This document shows, in pieces, positions 31,135 through 39,450 of a stretch of 64,000 bases of DNA; positions within the stretch are counted from its first letter, which is position 1; each line of letters opens with the position of its first letter. Both the position numbers and the translations under genes were made by a program. The stretch lies in NCBI RefSeq assembly GCF_900129855.1, contig NZ_LT670819.1, forward strand, positions 4,154,001-4,218,000. The letters are read 5' to 3'. The notes below the pieces were generated by a model, which ran no database searches, was not told the DNA's origin, and saw only the letters and a program-made list of their open reading frames with translations. This stretch comes from Streptomyces sp. 3214.6. GTDB taxonomy: Bacteria; Actinomycetota; Actinomycetes; Streptomycetales; Streptomycetaceae.

Positions 31135-31791
31135 TCATGCGCCGAGCGCGGCCTCCGGCGGAGTCCACGCGCGGCCTTCCATCAGGTTGCCCAGGCCCGC
31201 CCACGCGAAGTTCATCAGCGTCGCCGCTGCCTGGCGGGCCGTGGTGCCGTCGGTGGTGTTGGCCCAGGCGGCCAGCGACTCGGCGGCGCCGACCAGGGCC
31301 TCGGCCAGGCCGGCGACCTCGCGTTCCGGCAGGTCGGGGTCGCGGTGGGCCTCCCGGGCGGCGACCAGGATCAGCTGCGTCACGAACTCGACGATCTCCT
31401 CGCGCATCGCCGCGACCTCGCCCGCGAACCGCTCGCCGTGCGTGCGGGCCTGGAGATGCAGGACGGACCAGGCGTGCGGGTGCTGCGCGGTGTGCGCGAA
31501 GAACGCCCGCAGTCCGTCCCAGAGTTGGCGGTCGGCGGGCACGTCGGTGCGGACGCCGGTGCGGACCGCCTCGACGAGCGCCTTGGCCTCACGCCGGATG
31601 CACGCGGTGAAGAGGTCTTCCTTGGAGTTCAGGTACAGGTACACCAACGGCTTGGAGACGCCCGCGAGTTCGGCGATCTCGTCCATCGACGCGGCCATGT
31701 ACCCCCGGCGGCCGAAGGTCTCCACGGCGGCGTCCAGCATCTGCTGCTCACGGACCGCACGCGGCATCCGCTTGGTCTTCACGGCACCCAT
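31135..31791 (-). CDS. TetR family transcriptional regulator
   Basis: A 218-aa repressor. The N-terminal helix-turn-helix is REQQMLDAAVETFGRRGYMAAS followed by IAELAGVSKPLVYLYLNSKE; the C-terminal helices form the ligand domain. ATG 31791 is preceded by TACTCT six bases upstream and no ribosome-binding site, which suggests a leaderless transcript. The nearness of fatty-acid genes and their palindromic operators makes lipid metabolism a plausible target, but this is only inferred. Confidence 0.85.
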   Translation of the reverse strand: MGAVKTKRMPRAVREQQMLDAAVETFGRRGYMAASMDEIAELAGVSKPLVYLYLNSKEDLFTACIRREAKALVEAVRTGVRTDVPADRQLWDGLRAFFAHTAQHPHAWSVLHLQARTHGERFAGEVAAMREEIVEFVTQLILVAAREAHRDPDLPEREVAGLAEALVGAAESLAAWANTTDGTTARQAAATLMNFAWAGLGNLMEGRAWTPPEAALGA

Positions 31792-31859
31792 GAGCACAGA
31801 GTAGTTGGGCCCGGCCGGACCCGACCCCGGACGAGCAGCCAGGAGCTGGGGCTCGGGCC

Positions 31860-32192
31860 TCAGGAGGTCTGCGCCTGGCCCTGCGTCTGGCCCTGCGTCT
31901 GGCCCTGGGGGCGGGTGGCCTCGTCGACCGTGGCGTCCTCCTGGGAGCGGTTGGCCTCCAGGTTGGCCTTCATGCGGTCGACGCGCTCGACGACCGTCAC
32001 CGAGGCGCGGTCGCGCTCCTTGCGCAGCACCACGAAGCTGATCGGCGCGGAGATCACCAGCGAGAGCAGGAGGATCCACATGATGTTGGAGTCGCCGAGG
32101 CCGCGCGGGATGACGCCCGAGTAGACGAGACCCCAGACGACCACGAAGCAGCCGGCGAAGACACCGAGGCGCATCAGTGTGTAGCGGAGCAT
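31860..32192 (-). CDS. DUF4229 small membrane protein
   Basis: A 110-aa protein with two membrane helices: LRYTLMRLGVFAGCFVVVWG and IMWILLLSLVISAPISFVVL. A charged RKERDRASVTVVERVDRMKA segment and a Gln/Gly/Thr repeat tail follow. The DUF4229 family is of unknown function and in Streptomyces lies beside late menaquinone genes, as here. ATG 32192 is preferred over an upstream TTG because it has GGAAGAG upstream and starts right at the first helix. The tail is encoded by 12-bp repeats. Confidence 0.78.
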   Translation of the reverse strand: MLRYTLMRLGVFAGCFVVVWGLVYSGVIPRGLGDSNIMWILLLSLVISAPISFVVLRKERDRASVTVVERVDRMKANLEANRSQEDATVDEATRPQGQTQGQTQGQAQTS

Positions 32193-32290
32193 GTCAATCC
32201 ACTCTTCCGTTTCCAAAAGGGGCCAGCGTCCAGTGAAGCACGCCGGAGTCCCGATCTTGCAGCCGCCCCCGCAGCGTCACGGGAGCCGTG

Positions 32291-32815
32291 TCACGTCAGC
32301 GGCAGCAGCATGGTGATGTCGTCCCGGTCGTCCCCCGGCGCGACCCTGATGGCACCGGGCACCCGGCCGACCTCCTTGTAGCCGCAGGACCCGTAGAAGC
32401 GCTCCAGGCCGAGCCCGCCCCGGCAGGTGAGCTGGATCGCCTCGATGCCCTCGAAGCCGCGGGCGGCGTCCTCGACGGCCGCCAGGAGGTCCCGTCCGTA
32501 GCCCTTGCCCTGGTGCCGGGGGTGGACCATCACCGTGTACAGCCAGACCCAGTGGGTCTTCAGCCGGTGCGCGTTGAAGGAGAAGAACGCGGTCGCCGCC
32601 ACCTCACCGGCCTCGTCACGCCCGACGAGCAGCCGCATCCGCCCCTCGACCATGGACACGAGGTGGCGGACCAGCTCCGGCCGAACCGTCTCACGCTCGA
32701 CCGGCGGCACGAAGCCGACGGCTCCGCCCGCGTTGGAGACGTCCGTCCACAGGTCGAGGACGCCGTCGCGCAGGGCAGGGGTGATGGCGGGGTCGAGGGT
32801 GAAGGTAAGCGACAC
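32291..32815 (-). CDS. GNAT family N-acetyltransferase
   Basis: A 174-aa acetyltransferase with acetyl-CoA motif VHPRHQGKGYGRDLLAAVEDAA followed by a LERFYGSCGYKEVGRVPGAI C-terminal segment, a pattern common among drug or small-amine acetyltransferases. The substrate is unknown. GTG start. It is 16 bases downstream of the uracil-DNA glycosylase gene and probably in its transcript. Confidence 0.82.
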   Translation of the reverse strand: MSLTFTLDPAITPALRDGVLDLWTDVSNAGGAVGFVPPVERETVRPELVRHLVSMVEGRMRLLVGRDEAGEVAATAFFSFNAHRLKTHWVWLYTVMVHPRHQGKGYGRDLLAAVEDAARGFEGIEAIQLTCRGGLGLERFYGSCGYKEVGRVPGAIRVAPGDDRDDITMLLPLT

Positions 32816-32831
32816 ACCGGGATCTTAGTCC

Positions 32832-33482
32832 TTACGACAAGACGCGTGCCGCCGTTCTCAGATCCTGGACCAGCCCCTGGTAGGCACCCTCGCGGTCGTC
32901 GGCGCGCAGCACGGAGGAGGGGTGGACCGTGGGCACCAGCCGCTCGCGGCGGCCGTGGATCTCCTCCTCCAGGACCGTCCCGCGCACCTCCCCCACCCGG
33001 AACGACGACCCCAGCAGCGCCTTCCCGGCCGTCGCGCCCAGCACCACGATCAGCTCGGGCTCGACGAGGGCGAGCTCGGCCGCGAGCCAGGGGGCGCACG
33101 CCGTCATCTCGCGAAGGTTCGGCGCTTTGTGGATACGGCGTTTTCGGGGCTCCGCCTGCGTGAACTTGAAGTGCTTGACCGCGTTGGTCACGTAGGCGTC
33201 GCCGGGATCGATGCCGGCCTCCGCGAGGGCACGGTCGAGGAGTTTGCCCGCGGGGCCGACGAAGGGCTTGCCCTGCCGGTCCTCCTGGTCGCCGGGCTGC
33301 TCACCGACGAGCATCACCCGGGCGTCGGCCGCCCCCGCGCCGAACACCGTCTGGGTGGCGTCCCGGTGCAGCGGGCAGCCGCGGCAACCGGCCGCCGCCT
33401 TGCGCAGCGCGGTGAGACCGCCGTGCTCCGGAACAAAGGGCCCTGCTGTGTAGGCGTCCTCAGGCGCTCGCGTGGTCACCAT
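32832..33482 (-). CDS. udgX: UdgX-type uracil-DNA glycosylase
   Basis: A 216-aa iron-sulfur uracil-DNA glycosylase of the UdgX group. Motif A is GEQPGDQEDRQGKPFVGP and motif B is HPSS. The diagnostic insertion KRRIH ends at His118, the residue that in mycobacterial UdgX becomes covalently linked to the uracil site. Only three Cys are present (33, 36, 129). The fourth cluster ligand of family 4 appears replaced by His104 in NAVKHFKF, as I recall for UdgX. It acts in DNA repair, probably capping abasic sites by covalent attachment. It is downstream of mqnE but functionally unrelated. Confidence 0.88.
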   Translation of the reverse strand: MVTTRAPEDAYTAGPFVPEHGGLTALRKAAAGCRGCPLHRDATQTVFGAGAADARVMLVGEQPGDQEDRQGKPFVGPAGKLLDRALAEAGIDPGDAYVTNAVKHFKFTQAEPRKRRIHKAPNLREMTACAPWLAAELALVEPELIVVLGATAGKALLGSSFRVGEVRGTVLEEEIHGRRERLVPTVHPSSVLRADDREGAYQGLVQDLRTAARVLS

Positions 33483-33536
33483 GGGGTTCGAGTACCCGCC
33501 GTGGACTCGGACCCCACGCTCACCCCGGCTGAAAAG

Positions 33537-34700
33537 TCACACCCGCATCGGCTGCGGGGCGTCCCGGCGGGCCGGGTCCGGGCCGTCGTACTCGCGGATG
33601 ATCTCGTAGCGCGTGTTCCGCTCCACCGGACGGAAGCCCGCGTCGCGGATGAGGTCGAGGAGGTCCTCGCGGGTCAGCTTGTTCGGGGTGCCGTAGTTGT
33701 CGGCGTCGTGCGTGATCTTGTACTCGACGACCGAGCCGTCCATGTCGTCCGCGCCGTGCTGGAGCGCGAGCTGCGCGGTCTGCACGCCGTGCATGACCCA
33801 GAAGACCTTGACGTGCGGGACGTTGTCGAAGAGCAGACGGGAGACGGCGAAGGTCTTCAGCGCCTCCGCGCCGGTCGCCATCTGCGTCCGCGCCTGAAGG
33901 CGGTTGCGGACCTTCCCGTCCTTCATGTCCACGAAGTCGTGCTGGTAGCGGAGCGGGATGAAGACCTGGAAGCCGTTCGTCTCGTCCTGCAGCTCACGCA
34001 GGCGCAGGACGTGGTCGACCCGGTGGCGCGGTTCCTCGATGTGGCCGTACAGCATGGTGCACGGGGTCTTCAGACCCTTCTCGTGCGCCAGGCGGTGGAT
34101 CCGCGACCAGTCCTCCCAGTGCGTGCGGTGGTCCACGATGTGCTGCCGGACCTCCCAGTCGAAGATCTCCGCGCCGCCGCCGGTGAGGGACTCCAGGCCC
34201 GCGTCGATGAGCTCGTCGAGGATCTCCGACGCCGACAGACCGGAGATCGTCTCGAAGTGGTGGATCTCCGTGGCCGTGAAGGCCTTCAGCGAGACGTTCG
34301 GGAGGGCGGCCTTCAACTCCCGCAGCGAGCGCGGGTAGTAGCGCCACGGCAGGTTCGGGTGCAGGCCGTTGACGATGTGCAGCTCGGTGAGGTTCTCGCC
34401 CTCCATCGCCTTGGCGAGCTTCACCGCCTCCTCGATGCGCATCGTGTACGCGTCCTTCTCGCCCGGCTTGCGCTGGAACGAGCAGTAGGCGCAGGACGCC
34501 GTGCACACGTTGGTCATGTTGAGGTGCCGGTTGACGTTGAAGTGGACGACGTCGCCGTTCTTCCGCGTCCGCACCTCGTGCGCGAGACCGCCCAGCCAGG
34601 CCAGGTCGTCCGACTCGTACAGCGCGATGCCGTCCTCACGGGTCAGCCGCTCACCGGCCCTGACCTTGTCCTCCAGCTCGCGCTTGAGCCCGACGTCCAT
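33537..34700 (-). CDS. mqnE: Aminofutalosine synthase (radical SAM)
   Basis: Second step of the futalosine pathway: adds an adenosyl radical to the MqnA product to give aminofutalosine. The 387-aa protein has cluster Cys66, Cys70 and Cys73 (CTASCAYC), then LHIVNGLHPNLPW and GGGAEIFDWEVR. ATG 34700 starts the conserved part; the longer frame overlaps the Lrp gene. It lies downstream of lrp, and further upstream on the same strand are the UbiX, UbiA and UbiD-family genes of the same pathway. Confidence 0.94.
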   Translation of the reverse strand: MDVGLKRELEDKVRAGERLTREDGIALYESDDLAWLGGLAHEVRTRKNGDVVHFNVNRHLNMTNVCTASCAYCSFQRKPGEKDAYTMRIEEAVKLAKAMEGENLTELHIVNGLHPNLPWRYYPRSLRELKAALPNVSLKAFTATEIHHFETISGLSASEILDELIDAGLESLTGGGAEIFDWEVRQHIVDHRTHWEDWSRIHRLAHEKGLKTPCTMLYGHIEEPRHRVDHVLRLRELQDETNGFQVFIPLRYQHDFVDMKDGKVRNRLQARTQMATGAEALKTFAVSRLLFDNVPHVKVFWVMHGVQTAQLALQHGADDMDGSVVEYKITHDADNYGTPNKLTREDLLDLIRDAGFRPVERNTRYEIIREYDGPDPARRDAPQPMRV

Positions 34701-34746
34701 GACCACACCTTTCTCCGACAACTCGACCAACCGTACGCCTGCACCA

Positions 34747-35202
34747 CTAGACCTCTTCGGGAAGCTCTCCCACCCGGTTCTCCCACTTCGTGGAGAGCAC
34801 GATGGTCGTACGGGTCCGGGAGACGCCCTTCGTTCCCGACAGCCGTCGGATGATCTTCTCCAGGCCGTCCACGTCGTTCGCCCGCACCTTGAGCATGAAC
34901 GAGTCGTCGCCGGCGATGAACCAACAGTCCTCGATCTCACCGAGGTCCTTCATCCGGTTCGCCACGTCCTCGTGGTCGGCGGCGTCGGAGAGGGAGATGC
35001 CGATGAGGGCGGTGACGCCGAGGCCGAGCTGCGCGGCGTTCACCGTGGCGCGGTAGCCGGTGATGACGCCGGCCGCCTCCAGCCGGTTGATGCGGTCGGT
35101 GACACTGGGCCCCGACAGTCCGACGAGGCGTCCCAACTCCGCGTAGGAGGCCCGGCCGTTCTCCCTCAGGGCCTGGATGAGCTGCCTGTCCACCGCGTCC
35201 AT
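34747..35202 (-). CDS. Lrp/AsnC family transcriptional regulator
   Basis: A 151-aa regulator. The N-terminal helix-turn-helix is DRQLIQALRENGRASYAELG then LVGLSGPSVTDRINRLE, and the C-terminal half is an amino-acid-sensing RAM domain (IEDCWFIAGDDSFMLKVRA). It sits between the UbiX-type gene and mqnE on the same strand, 46 bases before mqnE. It may regulate the cluster in response to an amino acid, though this is only position-based. Confidence 0.9.
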   Translation of the reverse strand: MDAVDRQLIQALRENGRASYAELGRLVGLSGPSVTDRINRLEAAGVITGYRATVNAAQLGLGVTALIGISLSDAADHEDVANRMKDLGEIEDCWFIAGDDSFMLKVRANDVDGLEKIIRRLSGTKGVSRTRTTIVLSTKWENRVGELPEEV

Positions 35203-35266
35203 GCGAATCGAAGCCTTCCGATCAAAGTTCCTGAAGAGATGAGAGGTGCCACGGCGTACGGCGTAC

Positions 35267-35950
35267 TCAGGTGTCCCGGACCGCGCCCAGCTCGCCGTCC
35301 CACCGGCGGTACAGTCCGTGCGCGACCCCGGCCGCGTCGAGGACCCGCCCGGCGACGAAGTCGACCAGGTCCTGAATGTGGGTGGCCCCCGCGTAGAAGG
35401 CGGGCGAGGCCGGTACGACGCTCGCGCCGGCGTCGTCGAGAGCGACCAGATGCCGCAGCGTCTGCCCGTTCAACGGGGTCTCCCGTACCGCGACGACGAG
35501 CGCCCGGCGCTCCTTGAGCGTGACGCTCGCCGCACGCTGGAGGAGGTCCTTCGACAGACCGAGGGCGACGCCGGCGACGCAGGCGGTGGAGGCGGGCACG
35601 ATCAGCATCCCCTTCGCGGGATACGACCCCGACGACGGCCCCGCCGCAAGGTCCCCCGCGCTCCAGTACCGCACGGCCTCGACGCCGGCCTCGAGGTCGA
35701 CCTCGAACGTGCCCGGCTTGCCGTCGGCCCCCCGCGTAAGCCATTCCCGCAGGTCGTCCCGCCAGTGCGCGTCCCGGAAGGAGATCCCGGTCTCGTCGAG
35801 CAGTGTGAGCCGCGAGGCCCGGCTGACCACCAGGTCCACGCTCTCCCCCGCGGCGAGCAGCGCACGCAGCACGGCGGCGGCATAGGGCGTACCGGACGCC
35901 CCGGACACCCCCACGATCCAAGGCACGCGCTGCGTTTCTCCTGCGTTCAC
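35267..35950 (-). CDS. ubiX: UbiX-family flavin prenyltransferase (menaquinone cluster)
   Basis: Makes prenylated FMN, the cofactor of UbiD decarboxylases. The 227-aa protein has IVGVSGASGTPYAAAVLRAL (FMN and prenyl-phosphate binding) and LIVPASTACVAGVALGLS, with VVAVRETPLN near the C-terminal third. In futalosine-pathway organisms this gene, the prenyltransferase and the UbiD protein form one cluster, and the trio is present here (this one is sometimes named mqnM). GTG start. The cluster order is interrupted by a Uma2 gene. Confidence 0.9.
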   Translation of the reverse strand: MNAGETQRVPWIVGVSGASGTPYAAAVLRALLAAGESVDLVVSRASRLTLLDETGISFRDAHWRDDLREWLTRGADGKPGTFEVDLEAGVEAVRYWSAGDLAAGPSSGSYPAKGMLIVPASTACVAGVALGLSKDLLQRAASVTLKERRALVVAVRETPLNGQTLRHLVALDDAGASVVPASPAFYAGATHIQDLVDFVAGRVLDAAGVAHGLYRRWDGELGAVRDT

Positions 35951-35981
35951 ACCTTGAGCGTACCGGTGGGCGGAAAGGTCT

Positions 35982-36554
35982 TCAGGACCGGCCGACCGTG
36001 TTCGGAGCGACGGGCAGCGCCTTGGTGGGGATCATCAGCTTGCCCAGGGAGGAGTCAACGGTCAGTTCGCGTCCGTACGGGAGGGTGTCACGCCCCAGGT
36101 AGCCGTCGGGACCGGGGTTCCACATCGTGACGACGTGGCCTTCGAGCGGGTCCAGGACCAGGTAGTTGGCGATCCCCCGGGAGGCGTACCAGCGGGGCTT
36201 GACCTCGTAATCCCGGCGGATGCTGCTGGGGGACACCACTTCGGCGACGAACTCGATCAGGTCGGGCGAGTACTCGCTGCGGTTCTCGGCCTCGGCATCG
36301 GCCGGAATGACCGCCAGGTCCGGACAGAACTCGTTGTCGTCGTCGAAGGGGAAGGCCACGTCGCTCACCAGCGCCCACCCGGGCGGCAACTGGCCCTCCA
36401 CGATCGTCCAGACCCGCTGGATGGTCTTCCCGTGTACCGGCCTGACCGGATTCATCACGATGCTGCCCTCGACAATCTCCGTCAGATAGCCGGGGAACAT
36501 GTCCTCCAGCTTGCTGAGCTGTGAGTGCAGTCGGTCAAGGTCCGAGACGGTCAC
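35982..36554 (-). CDS. Uma2/DUF820 family putative endonuclease-fold protein
   Basis: A 190-aa protein of the Uma2 (DUF820) restriction-endonuclease-like fold. The family signature is visible: CPDLAVIP, then FVAEVVSPSSIRRDYEVKPRWYASRGIANYLVLDP, giving the D...E-x-K-type PD-(D/E)xK residues. The function of the family is uncertain; members occur in many copies in Streptomyces and cyanobacteria and appear mobile. It sits between the UbiX and UbiA genes on their strand, an odd place for a nuclease-like gene, so I regard it as an insertion into the menaquinone cluster. Confidence 0.82.
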   Translation of the reverse strand: MTVSDLDRLHSQLSKLEDMFPGYLTEIVEGSIVMNPVRPVHGKTIQRVWTIVEGQLPPGWALVSDVAFPFDDDNEFCPDLAVIPADAEAENRSEYSPDLIEFVAEVVSPSSIRRDYEVKPRWYASRGIANYLVLDPLEGHVVTMWNPGPDGYLGRDTLPYGRELTVDSSLGKLMIPTKALPVAPNTVGRS

Positions 36555-36600
36555 GGCGGCCTCCCTGGGGTCCTGCTCCCGATGGTAGGCCGCACGGTAT

Positions 36601-37503
36601 TCAGACGGTCAGACCTCGAACCAGGAGATCCAGCAACGCACACACGAACAGGGCAATGCCGATGAAACCGTTGACGCTGAAGAACGCCCTGTTCAGACGG
36701 GACAGGTCGTGGGGCCGCACGATGGTGTGCTCGTAGACGAACGCGCCCGCCACGATCAGCAGTCCGAGCCAGAAGAACGCGCCGGCGTCGGTGACGAGGG
36801 CGTACCAGACGAACAGGGCCGTCGTGATCGCGTGGCAGGCGCGCGCCCCCCGGATCGCCGCCGGGATGCCGAAGCGGGCCGGAACCGACATGACGCCGAT
36901 CTCACGGTCGGTCTCGATGTCCTGGCAGGCGTAGATCAGGTCGAAGCCGCCGATCCAGACGCCGACCGCCAGGCCGAGGATCACCGCGTCCCACGACCAC
37001 TCGCCGGTGATCGCCAGCCAGCCGCCGATCGGACCCATGGCCTGGGCGAGACCCAGGATGGCCTGCGGGAAGTTCGTGAACCGTTTGCCGTACGGGTACA
37101 CCACCATCGGGATGACCGCGACGGGGGCGAGGGCCAGGCAGAGGGGGTTGAGCATGGCCGCCGAGCCGAGGAACACGGCGACGGCGATCAACGCGCCCGT
37201 CCAGGCGTGCCTGACCGACATCGCGCCGGTCACCAGCTCACGGTGGGCCGTGCGCGGGTTGCGGGCGTCGATCTCGCGGTCGATGATCCGGTTGACGGCC
37301 ATCGCGAAGGTGCGCAGGCCCACCATGCAGATGGTGACCAGCAGCAGCCTGCCCCAGTGGATGTTGCCGTCCTGCTGGAACATCGCGGTCAGCGCGGCGA
37401 TGTAGGCGAAGGGCAGCGCGAAGATCGAGTGCTCGATCATCACCAGGCGCAGGAACGCACGGGCCCTGCCGGGCTGGGGAATCGCGGCGGCGGAGGCGCT
37501 CAC
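36601..37503 (-). CDS. mqnP: Menaquinone prenyltransferase (UbiA superfamily, MqnP)
   Basis: Attaches the polyprenyl tail to the 1,4-dihydroxy-6-naphthoate head group. The 300-aa membrane protein has about eight helices and both Asp-rich motifs: NRIIDREIDA and YACQDIETDREIG, which bind the diphosphate through magnesium. GTG 37503 is chosen because it overlaps the stop of the UbiD gene (GTGA), showing coupled translation. It acts in the membrane before the UbiD decarboxylation step. Confidence 0.9.
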   Translation of the reverse strand: MSASAAAIPQPGRARAFLRLVMIEHSIFALPFAYIAALTAMFQQDGNIHWGRLLLVTICMVGLRTFAMAVNRIIDREIDARNPRTAHRELVTGAMSVRHAWTGALIAVAVFLGSAAMLNPLCLALAPVAVIPMVVYPYGKRFTNFPQAILGLAQAMGPIGGWLAITGEWSWDAVILGLAVGVWIGGFDLIYACQDIETDREIGVMSVPARFGIPAAIRGARACHAITTALFVWYALVTDAGAFFWLGLLIVAGAFVYEHTIVRPHDLSRLNRAFFSVNGFIGIALFVCALLDLLVRGLTV

Positions 37504-38957
37504 AGTCCGTATTCCTTCCAGCGTCGCGTCACGCGTTCGGATGTCTCCGGGTCGGACAGGACCATCTCGGGCCAGCCGCCGTCGCGGGTGTAGCCCTCCT
37601 CGGGCCACTTCTTCGTGGCGTCGATGCCCGCCTTGCCGCCCCAGAACTGCTGGTAGGAGGCGTGGTCGAGGTGGTCGACGGGGCCTTCGACGATCGACAG
37701 GTCGCGGGCGTAGTCCGTGTTGCCGAGCGCCCGCCAGGCGACCTCGTGCAGGTCGTGGACGTCGCAGTCGGAGTCGACGACCACGATCAGCTTGGTCAGC
37801 GACATCATGTGAGCGCCCCAGACCGCGTGCATGACCTTCTGCGCGTGCTTGGGGTACTTCTTGTCGATCGAGACGATCGCGCAGTTGTGGAAGCCACCGG
37901 ACTCGGGCAGGTGGTAGTCCACGATGTCCGGGACGATGATCTTCAGGAGCGGCAGGAAGAAACGTTCCGTGGCCCGGCCCAGCGGGCCGTCCTCCGTCGG
38001 GGGCCGGCCGACGACGATCGACTGGAGCAGCGGCCGCTTCCGCATCGTCACGCAGTCGATCTTCAGGGCCGGGAACGGCTCCTGCGGGGTGTAGAAGCCG
38101 GTGTGGTCGCCGAAGGGGCCCTCCGGGAGCATCTCGCCCGGCTCCAGCCAGCCCTCGATCACGACCTCCGCCTGCGCCGGAACCTGGAGCGGGACGGTCT
38201 TGCAGTCGACCATCTCGATCCGCCTGCCCGCGATGAACCCGGCGAAGAGGTACTCGTCGATGTCACCGGGGAGCGGGGCGGTGGAGGCGTAGGTGACGGC
38301 GGGCGGGCAGCCGAAGGCGATCGCGACGGGGAGCTTCTCGCCCTTGCGCGCGGCGACCTGGTAGTGGTTGCGGCTGTCCTTGTGGATCTGCCAGTGCATG
38401 CCGATCGTGCGCTTGTCGTGGCGCTGGAGGCGGTACAGGCCGAGGTTGCGGATCCCGCTCTCCGGGTCCTTGGTGTGCGTCAGACCCAGGTTGAAGAAGG
38501 AGCCGCCGTCCTGCGGCCAGGTGAAGAGGGCGGGCAGGGCGTCGAGGTCGACGTCGTCGCCGTACAGGGCGACCTCCTGGACGGGCGCGTCGCCGGCCTT
38601 CACCTTCTTCGGCGGCACGTGCGCCATCGCGCCGAGCTTGCCGAACGCCTCGCGCACACCGACGAACCCCTGCGGCAGCTCGGGGCGCAGCAGCCCGCCG
38701 ATCTTGTCGGAGATGTCCTCGTACGACTTCAGGCCGAGGGCCTTGAGCAGCCGCCGGTCGGTCCCGAAGACGTTCATCGCGAGGGGCATCGACGACCCCT
38801 TCACGTTCTCGAAGAGCAGCGCCGGGCCACCGGACTTCTGGACCCGGTCGACGATCTCCCCGACCTCCAGATACGGATCGACCTCGGCCTTGACGCGCTT
38901 GAGGTCGCCTTCGCGTTCCAGTGCCCTGAGCAGGGAACGAAGATCGTCGTAAGCCAT
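37500..38957 (-). CDS. UbiD-family decarboxylase of the futalosine pathway
   Basis: Removes the carboxyl group from the prenylated 6-naphthoate, using prenyl-FMN made by the UbiX protein. The 485-aa protein has the UbiD signature EGPFGDHTGFYTP with active-site Glu, the upstream IGMHWQIHKDSRNHYQ segment and the C-terminal GAHMMSLTKLIVVVDSD. It belongs to the menaquinone-specific UbiD group typical of Streptomyces (sometimes named mqnL). It starts the leftward cluster and overlaps mqnP by four bases. The divergent neighbour is a small membrane protein gene. Confidence 0.9.
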   Translation of the reverse strand: MAYDDLRSLLRALEREGDLKRVKAEVDPYLEVGEIVDRVQKSGGPALLFENVKGSSMPLAMNVFGTDRRLLKALGLKSYEDISDKIGGLLRPELPQGFVGVREAFGKLGAMAHVPPKKVKAGDAPVQEVALYGDDVDLDALPALFTWPQDGGSFFNLGLTHTKDPESGIRNLGLYRLQRHDKRTIGMHWQIHKDSRNHYQVAARKGEKLPVAIAFGCPPAVTYASTAPLPGDIDEYLFAGFIAGRRIEMVDCKTVPLQVPAQAEVVIEGWLEPGEMLPEGPFGDHTGFYTPQEPFPALKIDCVTMRKRPLLQSIVVGRPPTEDGPLGRATERFFLPLLKIIVPDIVDYHLPESGGFHNCAIVSIDKKYPKHAQKVMHAVWGAHMMSLTKLIVVVDSDCDVHDLHEVAWRALGNTDYARDLSIVEGPVDHLDHASYQQFWGGKAGIDATKKWPEEGYTRDGGWPEMVLSDPETSERVTRRWKEYGL

Positions 38958-39045
38958 GTGTCCCAGTATCGGTCAACGGTTACCCTGACCCCGTCACCGG
39001 GGCTGCCCAGCGCCCCGCCGCCGTCTTCCGGGAGATCCCACCACC

Positions 39046-39450
39046 ATGCTCAGGTATCTGCCGTTTTTGCTGGTCCTGGCGCTGTGGATCTATGCCTTCA
39101 TCGACTGCCTGAACACTCCCGAGGAGGAGGTGCGGGGGCTGCCGAAGGTGGTGTGGGTCATCATCATCCTGCTCTTCGGCGAGGTGCTCGTCGGTCCGAT
39201 CGCCTGGCTGGTGGCCGGGAAGGTGCGGCACGCGCCCGGAGGCGGGGCCACGCCGGGACCCCTCTCGTCGGGACGCCACGGCCACCCCGCGAAGTTCGTC
39301 GCGCCGGACGACAACCCCGAGTTCCTCAAGTCCCTGAAGGCCGACAACGACAACGACGAGAAACTCCTCAAGGACTGGGAGGCCGACCTGCGCCGCCGCG
39401 AGGAGGAGCTGAAGCGCCGCGAGGCGGGCGAGGACCCCAAGGACAACTGA
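39046..39450 (+). CDS. Small membrane protein with PLDc_N domain
   Basis: A 134-aa protein. Residues 1-60 form two membrane helices of the phospholipase D N-terminal type (LPFLLVLALWIYAFIDCLNT, VVWVIIILLFGEVLVGPIAW). The rest is cytoplasmic and ends in a charged coiled coil (DWEADLRRREEELKRRE). No catalytic HKD motif is present, so it is not a phospholipase. It overlaps the LysR gene by one base (TGATG). The function is unknown; it may be an electron-transport or envelope accessory, by position only. Confidence 0.8.
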   Translation: MLRYLPFLLVLALWIYAFIDCLNTPEEEVRGLPKVVWVIIILLFGEVLVGPIAWLVAGKVRHAPGGGATPGPLSSGRHGHPAKFVAPDDNPEFLKSLKADNDNDEKLLKDWEADLRRREEELKRREAGEDPKDN

